Assembly: GCA_024642665.1 (NCBI GenBank)
Contig: JAHEAR010000002.1
Span: forward strand, 70,689 to 134,688
DNA: 64,000 bases
Reading direction: 5' to 3'
Origin: Bacteroidota bacterium
Lineage (GTDB): Bacteria > Bacteroidota > Bacteroidia > Chitinophagales > Saprospiraceae
The translations under genes and the position numbers were made by a program. The notes under the pieces are model-generated. The model was not told where the DNA came from, did not search any database, and saw nothing but the letters and a program-made list of their open reading frames with translations. Position 1 is the first letter of the stretch; each line of letters starts with the position of its first letter. Positions 45,481-53,515 of the stretch are shown one piece after another.

Positions 45481-46449
45481 CGTCTGATTCTTGGCTTGTT
45501 TGGGATCAAGGGCATGACAAAAGTCTTTATTCCTACCGGGGTCCTGAGGCAGATTGAAAGACCAAATTTCACTAATCCCATTATTGTGGAAATAGCCGAC
45601 CAGCTCCTGACCATTATCATCTCTCGCAAGTGCTCTGACGCGCCAAACATATTTTTTATCCTTGACTAACGGTGGCAATCCAACGCCATAAATCAATGAA
45701 TTATTCTGAACTTCTGTCTGGTAGATCAGGGTATTATTTTCAAAATACTCCTGCACATTCTCAAAATCAGGATTGAGTTCCCTTAGCTCAAATATGTAAC
45801 TGATATTGGAATAGTACAGAACAGAAATACCGGTTAGCTGCCAATTGAACATCAGATTGGCAGATTGACCTAAGCTTAACTCAAAATCCTGTCGTGGGAA
45901 ATATAGCAAAGGAGGATCCAGCTGATTCAGAAACCCGCTGACACATACTTTATCAGATATGACTTTCTGACGCGCAAAATCGATCACTTCCACACAAATT
46001 GAATAATAATCTTCCGGTAAGACATTATCTAAATTATAACCTGTTATACCAACAAGATGATTAAGTTCAAAGTAAAAACTCAGATCTGAACCGTTGACCA
46101 TGATAGGAAAACCTTTCTGTAAGGTAATGAGTGGTGGTGCAATGGATGGATCTGTCATCATCACAGGAGTTCCATTACGAAGAACCGTAAGTCGAAAATG
46201 CACTTGCCTGAATTGTTCTACCGGATCTCTTAACTCAATCAGGAAATTAATTTTCCCCCCGGTCGCTTCGATATGTCCAAAATCACCGAGATATACCGTT
46301 GCAGAAGATAACGTTGAAGGCATCGCAGTGACCCAAATCGGATAAGCCTGGCCATATAACAAACCCCCTGATCCTGCACATAGCATGAGAAAGATCAAAA
46401 TATACTTCCTGATCAGTAAATTAGTTTCTATGATGGCTGTTATTTTCAA
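41911..46449 (-). CDS. Large exported protein of unknown function with a long internal duplication
   Basis: 1512 residues; an N-terminal hydrophobic export signal (ILIFLMLCAGSGGLLYGQ). Residues about 35-310 are beta-rich with a fibronectin-like segment (KYVWRVRALA). Then comes a segment of about 620 residues (about 320-950) that recurs at about 965-1512: compare VGHFDLVITDL with VGHFNMEVTSL, DLKLFLSEHTS with DLKLFLTEEST, INTTTWDN with INTTAWDD, FAIPGMDEWRFEV with FAIPGLDGWSFEV. No enzyme motif and no T9SS tail were found. I do not recognise the family; some N-terminal features recall large Bacteroidota proteins annotated with a TANFOR domain, but I cannot confirm it. Lies between the barrel gene and the giant repeat gene, 53 and about 145 bases away. 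Confidence 0.82.
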   Translation of the reverse strand: MKITAIIETNLLIRKYILIFLMLCAGSGGLLYGQAYPIWVTAMPSTLSSATVYLGDFGHIEATGGKINFLIELRDPVEQFRQVHFRLTVLRNGTPVMMTDPSIAPPLITLQKGFPIMVNGSDLSFYFELNHLVGITGYNLDNVLPEDYYSICVEVIDFARQKVISDKVCVSGFLNQLDPPLLYFPRQDFELSLGQSANLMFNWQLTGISVLYYSNISYIFELRELNPDFENVQEYFENNTLIYQTEVQNNSLIYGVGLPPLVKDKKYVWRVRALARDDNGQELVGYFHNNGISEIWSFNLPQDPGRNKDFCHALDPKQAKNQTPAYQVYIDDVVHVGHFDLVITDLQNASGDAAKGSGNILIPFLDIEVEVSFDNLKINDKHEAFAGTVSVNREDNWLARVRSGLNGSLNFVEAGIISETDIQNILIRSNNINQNAPNQLPFSLNQILLKDHNVKIPYDLIVNEMHFTPQGASFNAVMLVPNGNEGYAKFGISGVGMDDSGFEISDLKLFLSEHTSMPGFDDDKVHIVANPGELNPDKGSFAEFNCEGFKEFNLQGNYQFDKEVLVRASNISVPASAKLHINTTTWDNVIAEVLMQDFAIPGMDEWRFEVLNGWVDFSAARNLPNIQLPDNYVIPDIRWKGFYLTDLKVILPQELKFGHNNALEMLTKNMIIDENGISFSGKGFNLLSLGDGSAGGWALSFKELQLNIAKNEFEYAAIKGQIVAVPIVDTIDYNGRIYREENAAGYALDLFPQENIDIPFLKAKIEPTAESVIAIRQAPPFCGVEWKPYANINGPLTVRMPETAFSQFGGNSISAKMSQIKDSLKTDGEFEFDLTGVVVKGFKINHPKLPKGRFFGIDRVSLSTGGVSLADVALSVEGVDLLEEEFELDGRQPGLGLGFHVSNSTFGVHPKFWALNANAGEAGPYALSKIEIEVPKVPKKAFSCSCGSENQSSSEPDYCQAPLPYRDQVAIRVGSTLQVGHFNMEVTSLSGNNGTGKMAIPFLGGELEVEFTNLEIDEHGMMTQGTVQSTVGNSFSDIKEEALQQGKGVFKMQSVLDKAAFIQRIKKQTKDIKETFVCPVSITKEVSLLSPVEQEGSFEFVLMGVNFESEVARVNCMAFFTTPEGPILKFGLAGLDMRPNGFNLTDLKLFLTEESTISAYDGKPVKLLISQPGDPESGSYIGFDCDGFNAFHLKGIYTFTPGVIVNASTGANPVEAYLDINTTAWDDFEATVKMSPFAIPGLDGWSFEVIEAFADFSISKNLSGMQFPEKYFSANPAWQGFFVSRFRVTMPDQLKFGGKQQIIFDSENLLIDHYGVSGTFYGNNLLSLKSGKKDDWAMSLEQIYVKLDQNKFVDAQLEGVLSYPSRPFGMTYAARLYKEPLTKQEPNGFYAIDFAPTNLLLSNNQKVKMTSPKGYMISLRQRPKVDAKGSVVMYDGAIAYAFKPFAYDGTPALMELNYGVLSAILKKYRMGGTSILLEGLGLSKWRPKADNELKEFQWYFPDQQILIRQLFK

Positions 46450-46502
46450 AGACTCACCGGATTTTTATTTTCATTTACTATTTAGCAACTGTTCCTTTAA
46501 TC

Positions 46503-48281
46503 TTAAAGCGTATTACTTTTATTGACGCGTGCATTCCTTGACGAGGAATAGCCGAATCTCATATTGTATCCAATCGATCCCATCAATTCGGAAAAATCAT
46601 CTTGTATGCCAACGTTTGATCTTAAATTTCTTAGCCAATTGACCTGAACATTTACAGTTTGCTGTTTTGTAACTTGCCATGTTCCGCGCACAAAATTGCT
46701 CCATAGATGGTTTCTCAAACCTTCGGTACTGGTCTGCAGGTAGTAATTCATTCCCACCCCCACCTGGTATTTATTGTTTTTAAATCCTTTGGCTATTTGC
46801 ACCCCTGCACCATATCTATTGAGTTTAAGCCCAAATAAGGAGTTTGTATTCAGATCCCCTATTAATGAATACTGCCAGGAGGTTCTGGTGGCAATGGTAT
46901 AAGAGGCATTAATAAAAAACAAATCAGAAGCAACACTTTGCTCCGGATTGTCCACCATATCATTGACTGTCTGAAGGCCTGTGATAAAATTGATGCTTTG
47001 AAAAGATCCTCCATTGCCCGGAAAAACCTTATTGACGATGATACTTGCTTCTTGTGATACGATAACAGCATTTAGCGAATCAAGATCCGGGTTAAGCTGA
47101 TAGTCTACCTTTGAACTATAATTGGACACGGTTGCAGTAAAGGTCCAATCTTCTAATCGATACGTGAGGTTGGCTGAACCAATAATCCGTTTAAAAGAAG
47201 CATCTTTTTCTTTTTCCAAATTGTTCCTTCTTATACCACCGGTAACATATAAGTCCACTTTCTTTTTAAATATCTTGAATCGTGTATAGGCCGTAATATC
47301 TTCGAGGTCATCATTAAAGAAGTAAGCGCCTAGTGATTTATAGCCGGGATCTATTCGCCGATAGGAAAGGCCTACCAAAATTTCTCTTTTCTGGTATTCC
47401 ATTTTAAGCTCGGCAGCATTATTAAACGAGGTGGATGATTTTCTTTGGAAAATAAAACTATTATAAAGCCCAAAGCCTTTTTGATCGTCAGGATCTTTTG
47501 CATTTCTCGTCAAAGCACTTTTGGCTATTTCAAACTGAAATGATAAATTTTCGCCCAATGATTTCTTTCCGGCAAGACTTATCGCCAGATTTTCCTGCGG
47601 AGTAACTAAAAACGGAGAATCGCTTTGATATTGAAGCGATTTAGGATCGTCTGCTGCAGAAAATAAAGCAAATTCAAGATAATCTTTCGTTGTATGAAAG
47701 TATCCCAACTTAAATCCCCAGCCAATTCGTGTATACTGCTGTACATTTTGTGTATTCAATGAAATACTTTCAGGCTCGGCTTTTGTCAGGCGCCCACCCA
47801 TGGCGGATAAACGCAATTTGCCCTTTTCCGGCTTGAGATCTATGCCTGCCCCCAGAAAATTATGATTGGCAAAAGTAAACTGCGATAAGTTCATGTAACG
47901 ATATCCGAGATGAACAGTGATGCTTCTATAGCTTGGACTAGCGCCAATCCGCATCAACCGATTACGCTGATTGGTAAAAAAACCATCCCAGTATTCCTTA
48001 TCAAAGGGACGATCACTTTCATCCAGATTATGCATCACGAAACTAAACGGAATCGTCACGGCATAGCTTTTTATGGTAAAATTGGCTGTGATTGTTGTGG
48101 TATAGGGGTATTGTCGGTTTTCAATATTCCAGGCTCTGTAGGTTCTGAAATTGAAACCAATATTTCCGGAAATACTAAATGGTTCTTGCAATAAATTCTG
48201 GTCATCCCCTAAATCAAATGCCTGACTATAGCCCATCAGGGGAATAAGACATAAGTATATCAGAAGATGAGTTTTCATCAT
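46503..48281 (-). CDS. Outer-membrane beta-barrel protein heading the giant-protein operon
   Basis: About 592 residues from ATG 48281 (MMKTHLLIYLCLIPLMGYSQ signal; ATG 48278 is equivalent). The mature part is a long series of amphipathic strands of 9-12 residues with tight turns (e.g. ISGNIGFNFRTYRAW, SITVHLGYRYMNLSQF, ILVGLSYRRIDPGY, NVQVNWLRNLRSN), consistent with a barrel of 20 or more strands. There is no plug domain or TonB box. The last residues (MRFGYSSSRNARVNKSNTL) do not end in the usual aromatic strand, so a short tail follows. No family is recognised. By position it could be an export or anchoring partner of the two downstream proteins. Confidence 0.8.
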   Translation of the reverse strand: MMKTHLLIYLCLIPLMGYSQAFDLGDDQNLLQEPFSISGNIGFNFRTYRAWNIENRQYPYTTTITANFTIKSYAVTIPFSFVMHNLDESDRPFDKEYWDGFFTNQRNRLMRIGASPSYRSITVHLGYRYMNLSQFTFANHNFLGAGIDLKPEKGKLRLSAMGGRLTKAEPESISLNTQNVQQYTRIGWGFKLGYFHTTKDYLEFALFSAADDPKSLQYQSDSPFLVTPQENLAISLAGKKSLGENLSFQFEIAKSALTRNAKDPDDQKGFGLYNSFIFQRKSSTSFNNAAELKMEYQKREILVGLSYRRIDPGYKSLGAYFFNDDLEDITAYTRFKIFKKKVDLYVTGGIRRNNLEKEKDASFKRIIGSANLTYRLEDWTFTATVSNYSSKVDYQLNPDLDSLNAVIVSQEASIIVNKVFPGNGGSFQSINFITGLQTVNDMVDNPEQSVASDLFFINASYTIATRTSWQYSLIGDLNTNSLFGLKLNRYGAGVQIAKGFKNNKYQVGVGMNYYLQTSTEGLRNHLWSNFVRGTWQVTKQQTVNVQVNWLRNLRSNVGIQDDFSELMGSIGYNMRFGYSSSRNARVNKSNTL

Positions 48282-48301
48282 TGGGATCTGCTTGTTATGC
48301 G

Positions 48302-48328
48302 AAATAGTCATTGCAGCAATGATTATTT
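48302..48328. promoter_or_regulatory. 27-bp palindrome just upstream of the barrel gene
   Basis: TCATTGC-A-GCAATGA (48308-48322) is a perfect 7-bp dyad, flanked by AAATA (48302-48306) and TATTT (48324-48328), leaving one unpaired position per arm. It ends 20 bases before the ATG at 48281. The even symmetry and spacing are those of a dimeric repressor site. Confidence 0.5.
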
Positions 48329-48425
48329 CCTAGCAATAATACAAATTTCGATCCAAAAATTACCCTAAATCTACTTTTAACCCCATCATTAGCAATTGAT
48401 TTTTAGGCAATTGGGGAAGATTACT

Positions 48426-48479
48426 TCATGTAAAAAGACAAATTACCGTTTCAAATCAATAAAGCACCTTTTTACATGA
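48426..48479. promoter_or_regulatory. 12-bp inverted repeat between pyrB and the barrel operon
   Basis: TCATGTAAAAAG at 48426-48437 and CTTTTTACATGA at 48468-48479 are perfectly complementary with 30 bases between. On the minus strand the right-hand arm offers a short T-run, so it may end the pyrB transcript, but the long loop also allows a protein-binding role. Confidence 0.4.
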
Positions 48480-48508
48480 TTTGCAATGAGGATCCTACAA
48501 AATGGGAT

Positions 48509-49441
48509 TTAATCCCTTTTATCGGCCAGCAGATACAACGCTGCCATTCGGATAGCTACGCCGTTCTCCACCTGTTGAAGGATAATAGCATGCTCAGAAT
48601 CTGCCAGATCACTGGTGATTTCGACACCCCGATTGATAGGTCCGGGATGTAGAATGGTTATGGGTTTTGGCAAGGTATTCAATAGCTCACGGTTCAACCC
48701 GTAGTACATTGAATATTCCCGGAGGCTTGGAAAATATTTGGTTTTCTGTCGTTCCAATTGGATACGTAGCACATTGGCAACATCACACCAGGCTAATGCT
48801 TTCCGAAGATTGTGCTCGATTTGAACCCCGAGACTTTCAATATGTTTGGGCATCAGCGTAGGTGGACCACAAAGTTTAACTTCTGCGCCTAGCTTGAGAA
48901 GACAATAAATATTACTCAACGCTACCCTGCTGTGTTTAATATCACCGACGATCACCACTTTTTTTCCTTTCACACTTCCCAGCCGCTCCCGAATAGAATA
49001 GGCATCCAGCAAGGCTTGCGTCGGATGCTCATGTGTTCCGTCACCTGCATTGATAATGCAGGCATTAATGCGTTGGGAGAGGTACATGTGCGCTCCAGGT
49101 GCAGGATGTCTCATCACCACCATATCTACTTTCATAGATAAAATGTTGTTGACCGTATCTAATAAGCTTTCGCCTTTGCTGACGGAGGAAGAACTGGCAC
49201 TAAAGTTAATCGTATCAGCGCTAAGACGTCTTTCGGCTAACTCAAATGATATTCTGGTTCTGGTGGAATTCTCAAAAAATAAATTGGCTATCGTAACGTC
49301 TCTTAATGAAGGGACCTTTTTAATCGGTCGATTGATAACTTCCTTAAACTGATCAGCGGTTTCAAAGATGAGATCAATATCAGCCGGGGTGATATACTTG
49401 ATCCCAAGGAGATGTTTTGTGCTCAGTTGTTTAGTCGCCAT
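48509..49441 (-). CDS. pyrB: Aspartate carbamoyltransferase catalytic subunit
   Basis: 310 residues with FFENSTRTRISFELAERRL (carbamoyl-phosphate loop), SSSVSKGESLLDT, MRHPAPGAHMY, NAGDGTHEHPTQALLDAYSI, KVVIVGDIKHSRVALSN and ILHPGPINRGVEI. It makes carbamoyl-aspartate. No pyrI follows, so this is the unregulated type seen with PyrR. It starts 4 bases after the pyrR stop. The last codon and stop lie in a small GGGAT/ATCCC hairpin. Confidence 0.96.
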   Translation of the reverse strand: MATKQLSTKHLLGIKYITPADIDLIFETADQFKEVINRPIKKVPSLRDVTIANLFFENSTRTRISFELAERRLSADTINFSASSSSVSKGESLLDTVNNILSMKVDMVVMRHPAPGAHMYLSQRINACIINAGDGTHEHPTQALLDAYSIRERLGSVKGKKVVIVGDIKHSRVALSNIYCLLKLGAEVKLCGPPTLMPKHIESLGVQIEHNLRKALAWCDVANVLRIQLERQKTKYFPSLREYSMYYGLNRELLNTLPKPITILHPGPINRGVEITSDLADSEHAIILQQVENGVAIRMAALYLLADKRD

Positions 49442-49445
49442 ATAT

Positions 49446-50000
49446 CTATTTTACATCTTCTTTACTGGCATAAATCCTGACCTTTCCGCCACCCCCATCA
49501 TTCCATTCCACCTTGACATACGCTTGATCCAGTGCATCAACGACCATTCCGGAATAATCTGTCTGGATCGGCAGATCCCGGTTGAATCGCCTGTCAATGA
49601 GTGCAAGCAGCTCAATTTTCTCCGGTCTCCCAAAATGCTGAAGGGCGGAAATAGCCGCCTGAATGGTGCGACCTGTATAGAGGACATCATCGACCAAAAT
49701 CACCTTCTTTCCTTCCACCAAAAAGTCCATTTTCATCTCATTGGCCTTTAGCGGTTCGTCTCTGGTTCTGAAATCATCGCGGTGAAAAGTAACATCCAGG
49801 AGTCCGTAGGAAATGGATTTGAGCTTTCCAATTCTCTTTAATCGAGCCACCAGCCTGTCCGACAGTGCGGCCCCTCTGGGTTGAATACCCACGATGCACG
49901 ATTCGCTGAAATCGCCATGATATTCAATGAGTTGATGGGTCAACCTGTCAAGTACGAGGTTAAGTTTTTGTTCAGAAAGGATAATTCTCCCGGTGGCCAT
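49446..50000 (-). CDS. pyrR: Bifunctional pyr operon regulator/uracil phosphoribosyltransferase
   Basis: About 184 residues from ATG 50000. PRPP-binding motif VILVDDVLYTGRTIQAA and the GIQPRGAALSDRL loop are typical, and KIELLALIDRR is the PyrR-type continuation. PyrR binds pyr mRNA or acts on uracil; pairing with pyrB supports the name. A longer frame starts with TTG at 50009, but that TTG is part of the -7 promoter box. I see no PyrR attenuator in the 5' region, and the transcript appears to lack a leader, so regulation by RNA binding in front of this gene is doubtful. Confidence 0.92.
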   Translation of the reverse strand: MATGRIILSEQKLNLVLDRLTHQLIEYHGDFSESCIVGIQPRGAALSDRLVARLKRIGKLKSISYGLLDVTFHRDDFRTRDEPLKANEMKMDFLVEGKKVILVDDVLYTGRTIQAAISALQHFGRPEKIELLALIDRRFNRDLPIQTDYSGMVVDALDQAYVKVEWNDGGGGKVRIYASKEDVK

Positions 50001-50006
50001 CGGAGG

Positions 50007-50014
50007 CAAATATA
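50007..50014 (-). promoter_or_regulatory. -7 box TATATTTG directly before pyrR
   Basis: Exact TAnnTTTG, 6 bases (CCTCCG) before the ATG at 50000. Predicts a leaderless pyrR-pyrB transcript. No good -33 box. Confidence 0.55.
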
Positions 50015-50122
50015 ATCCTTCCTTTTAGTAGGTGGTGAATTGAATTTGCTTTCAGCCTCGGAAAACCACTAAACTGCTGCAGATTTTTATGAAAAACGGG
50101 CAAAGTTCAAGGTTTGAAAAAC

Positions 50123-50503
50123 TCACTTATTCAGTTCCTTTTCGACTTCACCGATAACTTTTTCGAGTGCTTTTTGATTTTCTTCACTGAGTTTTTGAGG
50201 ATCAATTTGCTTTAATTCCTTTTGCAGTTTCCTTAGATTATCCTTTACCTCGCCCTGTGTTTCCCCTGTCCCTGTTTTGAGTTTATTCAACATCGAGCTT
50301 ACCTTTCCGATCAGATCATCGAACTCGCCTTCATCGTATTTCTCTTTTTGTGCACTCAGAAAATCACCCACTGCCTTACCCAGATCTTTAGTTTCATTGA
50401 TAATAATTTCGGCTTTTTCTTTGTCATCTTCCTGTCCGAAATAATATATGTAACCCACATAACAGGCCAGAAGGAGGATGATCGTAAATATTAATTTTCG
50501 CAT
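50123..50503 (-). CDS. Small membrane-anchored coiled-coil protein
   Basis: 126 residues: an N-terminal membrane helix (LIFTIILLLACYVGYIYYF), then a charged helical region with heptad-like Lys/Glu/Leu spacing (LGKAVGDFLSAQKEKYDEGEFDDLIGKVSSMLNKL..KLQKELKQI..LEKVIGEVEKELNK). Probably one helix in the inner membrane with the rest in the periplasm. No family recognised. It has its own upstream region, divergent from leuS, and is separated from pyrR by the pyrR promoter. Confidence 0.7.
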   Translation of the reverse strand: MRKLIFTIILLLACYVGYIYYFGQEDDKEKAEIIINETKDLGKAVGDFLSAQKEKYDEGEFDDLIGKVSSMLNKLKTGTGETQGEVKDNLRKLQKELKQIDPQKLSEENQKALEKVIGEVEKELNK

Positions 50504-50633
50504 AGGATGTAATCAGATTTTCAGTTTTTTCGTCGTAAGAGACCCCTTTTTAACAAAAACAAGTCTGAATTTAGTTCAAATCAAGGAATTATGACACTTA
50601 TGCGCCAAAGTAGGTGAATCCTTTTGTTCTGAC

Positions 50634-50641
50634 TATTTTTG
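50634..50641 (+). promoter_or_regulatory. -7 box TATTTTTG for leuS
   Basis: Exact TAnnTTTG, 26 bases before the ATG at 50668. An upstream in-frame GTG (50614) would lie before this box and is not the start. Confidence 0.5.
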
Positions 50642-50667
50642 CGCTCCATAGCGGGCAAAACAATAAT

Positions 50668-53514
50668 ATGAAATTAGATTATAGTGCAATAGAGGCTAAA
50701 TGGAAACGGCAATGGGCGGAGACTGATCTGTATAAAGTGACCGAAGACAAGGCGCTCCCTAAATTTTATGTACTCGATATGTTCCCTTATCCTTCAGGAG
50801 CGGGACTACATGTAGGACATCCACTGGGCTATGTAGCCAGTGATATCTATTCACGTCATAAGCGGATGTGCGGCTTCAATGTGCTGCACCCAATGGGATA
50901 TGATGCATTTGGTCTGCCTGCTGAGCAATATGCACTGGATACGGGCGTCCATCCGGCAAAGAGTACCTCCGACAATATCACCAGGTACAGAGCACAATTG
51001 GATAATATTGGATTCTCCTATGACTGGAGCCGCCAGGTTCGAACGGACGATCCTTCCTATTACCGATGGACGCAGTGGATTTTTTTAAATCTATATCATC
51101 ACTATTATGACAAGATACAGGACAAAGCACTTCCCATTTCAGCTTTAATAACTCATTTTGAAACTGCGGGAAGCAAGGACCTCCATACCGCAAGTACATC
51201 ACATCCAGAATTTTCAGCGAACGATTGGAAGTCGATGACAGCCATTGAGCAGTCAAATGTGCTCATGAATTACAGGCTGGCCTACAGAAAATCAGGCTTT
51301 GTCAATTGGTGCGAAGCATTAGGAACCGTACTGGCCAATGATGAAGTAAAGGATGGTGTAAGCGAACGTGGTGGCCATCCCGTTGTCCAAAAAGAGATGA
51401 TGCAATGGGCTCTGCGCGTCACAGCATATGCTGAACGTCTTTTGAACGGGATGGAAAATATAGATTGGAGTGATAGTTTGAAATCCATTCAACGCAACTG
51501 GATCGGTCGGTCAGAAGGTGCTTTGATCAATTTTTCTTTGGCGAATATTGATTCTGGAGTAACCGTTTACACCACCAGACCGGATACGCTCTATGGCAGC
51601 ACATTTCTCGTTCTGGCCAAAGATCATGAACTCGTCAACGATATCCTGTCAGCGGATCAAAAAGATTCTGTCCGTGCTTATTTGGACAGATCACACAACA
51701 AGGTAGCAGATACACGTGGTGACAAAAATCTTGATGGCGTATGGACCGGGGCATATGCTATACATCCATTGACCAACAAAAAGATTCAAATTTGGCTCGC
51801 AGATTACGTCCTTAGTGATTATGGTACAGGGGCAATTATGGCTGTACCGTGCGGTGATGAACGCGATTTAGCTTTTGCACAACATCATCAACTGGAGATA
51901 ATCGAAGTGATCGATCGTACAGGACTTGAAAATTCAAGCATAGAAGATAAGCAAGGGATACTAATAAATTCTTCCTTTCTCGATGGATTGACTGTCGAAA
52001 AAGCGATTCAATCCATTCTTGCCTATCTGGAAGAAAATCATTTAGGGCAAAAACAGATTGCCTATAAATTACGCGATGCTAATTTCAGTCGCCAGCGCTA
52101 TTGGGGTGAACCCTTTCCGATATACTACGATGCAGCTGGACTCGTGCATGAAATGCCCTATGCTTCCCTGCCGCATGAGCTGCCCGACCTGGATGATTTT
52201 AAACCTTCTCCGGATGGTCGTTCACCACTGGCACGACTTGATAGCTGGGCCAGACCCGCTGCAGACAAGTTTTTAGAAACGGATACCATGCCCGGCTATG
52301 CAGGATCTTCATGGTACTTTTTGCGTTATATGGATCCAACCAATGCGGATGAATTTGTTTCCAGAAAAGCTGTTGATTACTGGCAGGATGTAGATCTCTA
52401 TGTTGGTGGGGTTGAACATGCTGTTGGCCATTTAATGTATTCGCGATTTTGGCATAAGTTCCTGTATGATCTCGGTTATGTGCCGACCCAGGAACCCTTT
52501 AAAAAGCTTGTAAATCAGGGAATGATTCAAGGCGTAGTGGAAAGTCTGATACTTCTAAAGGAACGTCATGATGGAAAAGCCCATTTTATTAGTGCCGAAT
52601 TGATCAAAGCGAAAGGCTTATCACCAAATGATTATTCTGCCATTCCTGTTCATATTGATTTTGTGTCCGCGTATGGTCAGCCAAATTCACATATAACGGA
52701 GGAAGGTATTAAGTCTTTTATCCAATGGCGAAATGAGTATGCAGAAGCAATATTCGAATCCGCTGATGGCAAATTGTATACACTTACCAATGCATCGGGT
52801 GCTTTCATTGAAACGCTATCGGAAGTAGGAAAAATGTCTAAGCGATATCACAATGTGGTTAATCCCGATGATGTCATCGCCCGATACGGAGCCGACTGTT
52901 TTAGAATGTATGAAATGTTTTTAGGGCCTATTGAACAATCCAAGCCATGGGATACCATGGGTATTGAAGGAATCAATAAATTTTTAAGAAAATTCTGGTC
53001 CTTGTATTTTAATGAAGAAGGAGAATGGATTGTCACTGATCTTGAACCGATTGAATCTTCTTATAAGATATTGCATGCTACTATAAAAAAGACGAATGAA
53101 GATATTGAACGATTCTCTTTTAATACGGCTATCAGTCAATTTATGATCTGTGTCAATGAACTGCGAAAAACAGGGGAACAATCTTCAAAAATTCTTGCCC
53201 CATTGGTTCAATTAATAGCCCCTTTTGCACCCTTTATTACGGAGGAGATATGGCAATATTTGGGACACGATGTTTCTGTTCACAAATCTACTTTCCCTAT
53301 GCATGAGGATAAATGGCTGGTGAATACATCCATTACCTATCCTGTATGTATCAATGGAAAAAAGAGAAGTGAAATCACTCTTCCCGTAGATACGCCCAAA
53401 GAGGAAATTGAATCCAGTGCTAAAGCGCTCCCGGAAATAATGAAATGGCTGGAAGGTCAATCCATTAAAAAGACCATTGTCATCCCGGGTAAAATGGTGA
53501 ACATCGTACTATAA
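50668..53514 (+). CDS. leuS: Leucyl-tRNA synthetase
   Basis: 948 residues. FYVLDMFPYPSGAGLHVGHPLGY contains the HIGH-type motif; TTRPDTLYGSTFLVLAKDH and YGTGAIMAVPCGDERD belong to the editing domain; MPGYAGSSWYFLRYMDP and DLYVGGVEHAVGHLMYSRF precede the KMSKS loop, here KMSKRYHNVVNPDDV. The anticodon-binding and C-terminal parts follow (FNTAISQFMICVNEL, APFAPFITEEIWQYL). It charges tRNA-Leu. The stop is one base from the stop of the opposing PorE-like gene. Confidence 0.96.
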   Translation: MKLDYSAIEAKWKRQWAETDLYKVTEDKALPKFYVLDMFPYPSGAGLHVGHPLGYVASDIYSRHKRMCGFNVLHPMGYDAFGLPAEQYALDTGVHPAKSTSDNITRYRAQLDNIGFSYDWSRQVRTDDPSYYRWTQWIFLNLYHHYYDKIQDKALPISALITHFETAGSKDLHTASTSHPEFSANDWKSMTAIEQSNVLMNYRLAYRKSGFVNWCEALGTVLANDEVKDGVSERGGHPVVQKEMMQWALRVTAYAERLLNGMENIDWSDSLKSIQRNWIGRSEGALINFSLANIDSGVTVYTTRPDTLYGSTFLVLAKDHELVNDILSADQKDSVRAYLDRSHNKVADTRGDKNLDGVWTGAYAIHPLTNKKIQIWLADYVLSDYGTGAIMAVPCGDERDLAFAQHHQLEIIEVIDRTGLENSSIEDKQGILINSSFLDGLTVEKAIQSILAYLEENHLGQKQIAYKLRDANFSRQRYWGEPFPIYYDAAGLVHEMPYASLPHELPDLDDFKPSPDGRSPLARLDSWARPAADKFLETDTMPGYAGSSWYFLRYMDPTNADEFVSRKAVDYWQDVDLYVGGVEHAVGHLMYSRFWHKFLYDLGYVPTQEPFKKLVNQGMIQGVVESLILLKERHDGKAHFISAELIKAKGLSPNDYSAIPVHIDFVSAYGQPNSHITEEGIKSFIQWRNEYAEAIFESADGKLYTLTNASGAFIETLSEVGKMSKRYHNVVNPDDVIARYGADCFRMYEMFLGPIEQSKPWDTMGIEGINKFLRKFWSLYFNEEGEWIVTDLEPIESSYKILHATIKKTNEDIERFSFNTAISQFMICVNELRKTGEQSSKILAPLVQLIAPFAPFITEEIWQYLGHDVSVHKSTFPMHEDKWLVNTSITYPVCINGKKRSEITLPVDTPKEEIESSAKALPEIMKWLEGQSIKKTIVIPGKMVNIVL

Positions 53515-53515
53515 A

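Noticed and set aside
49998-50122. PyrR-type attenuator upstream of pyrR
   Set aside because: The promoter box sits 6 bases before the ATG, leaving no leader for an attenuator; only a weak TTCAA/TTGAA hairpin is present further upstream.
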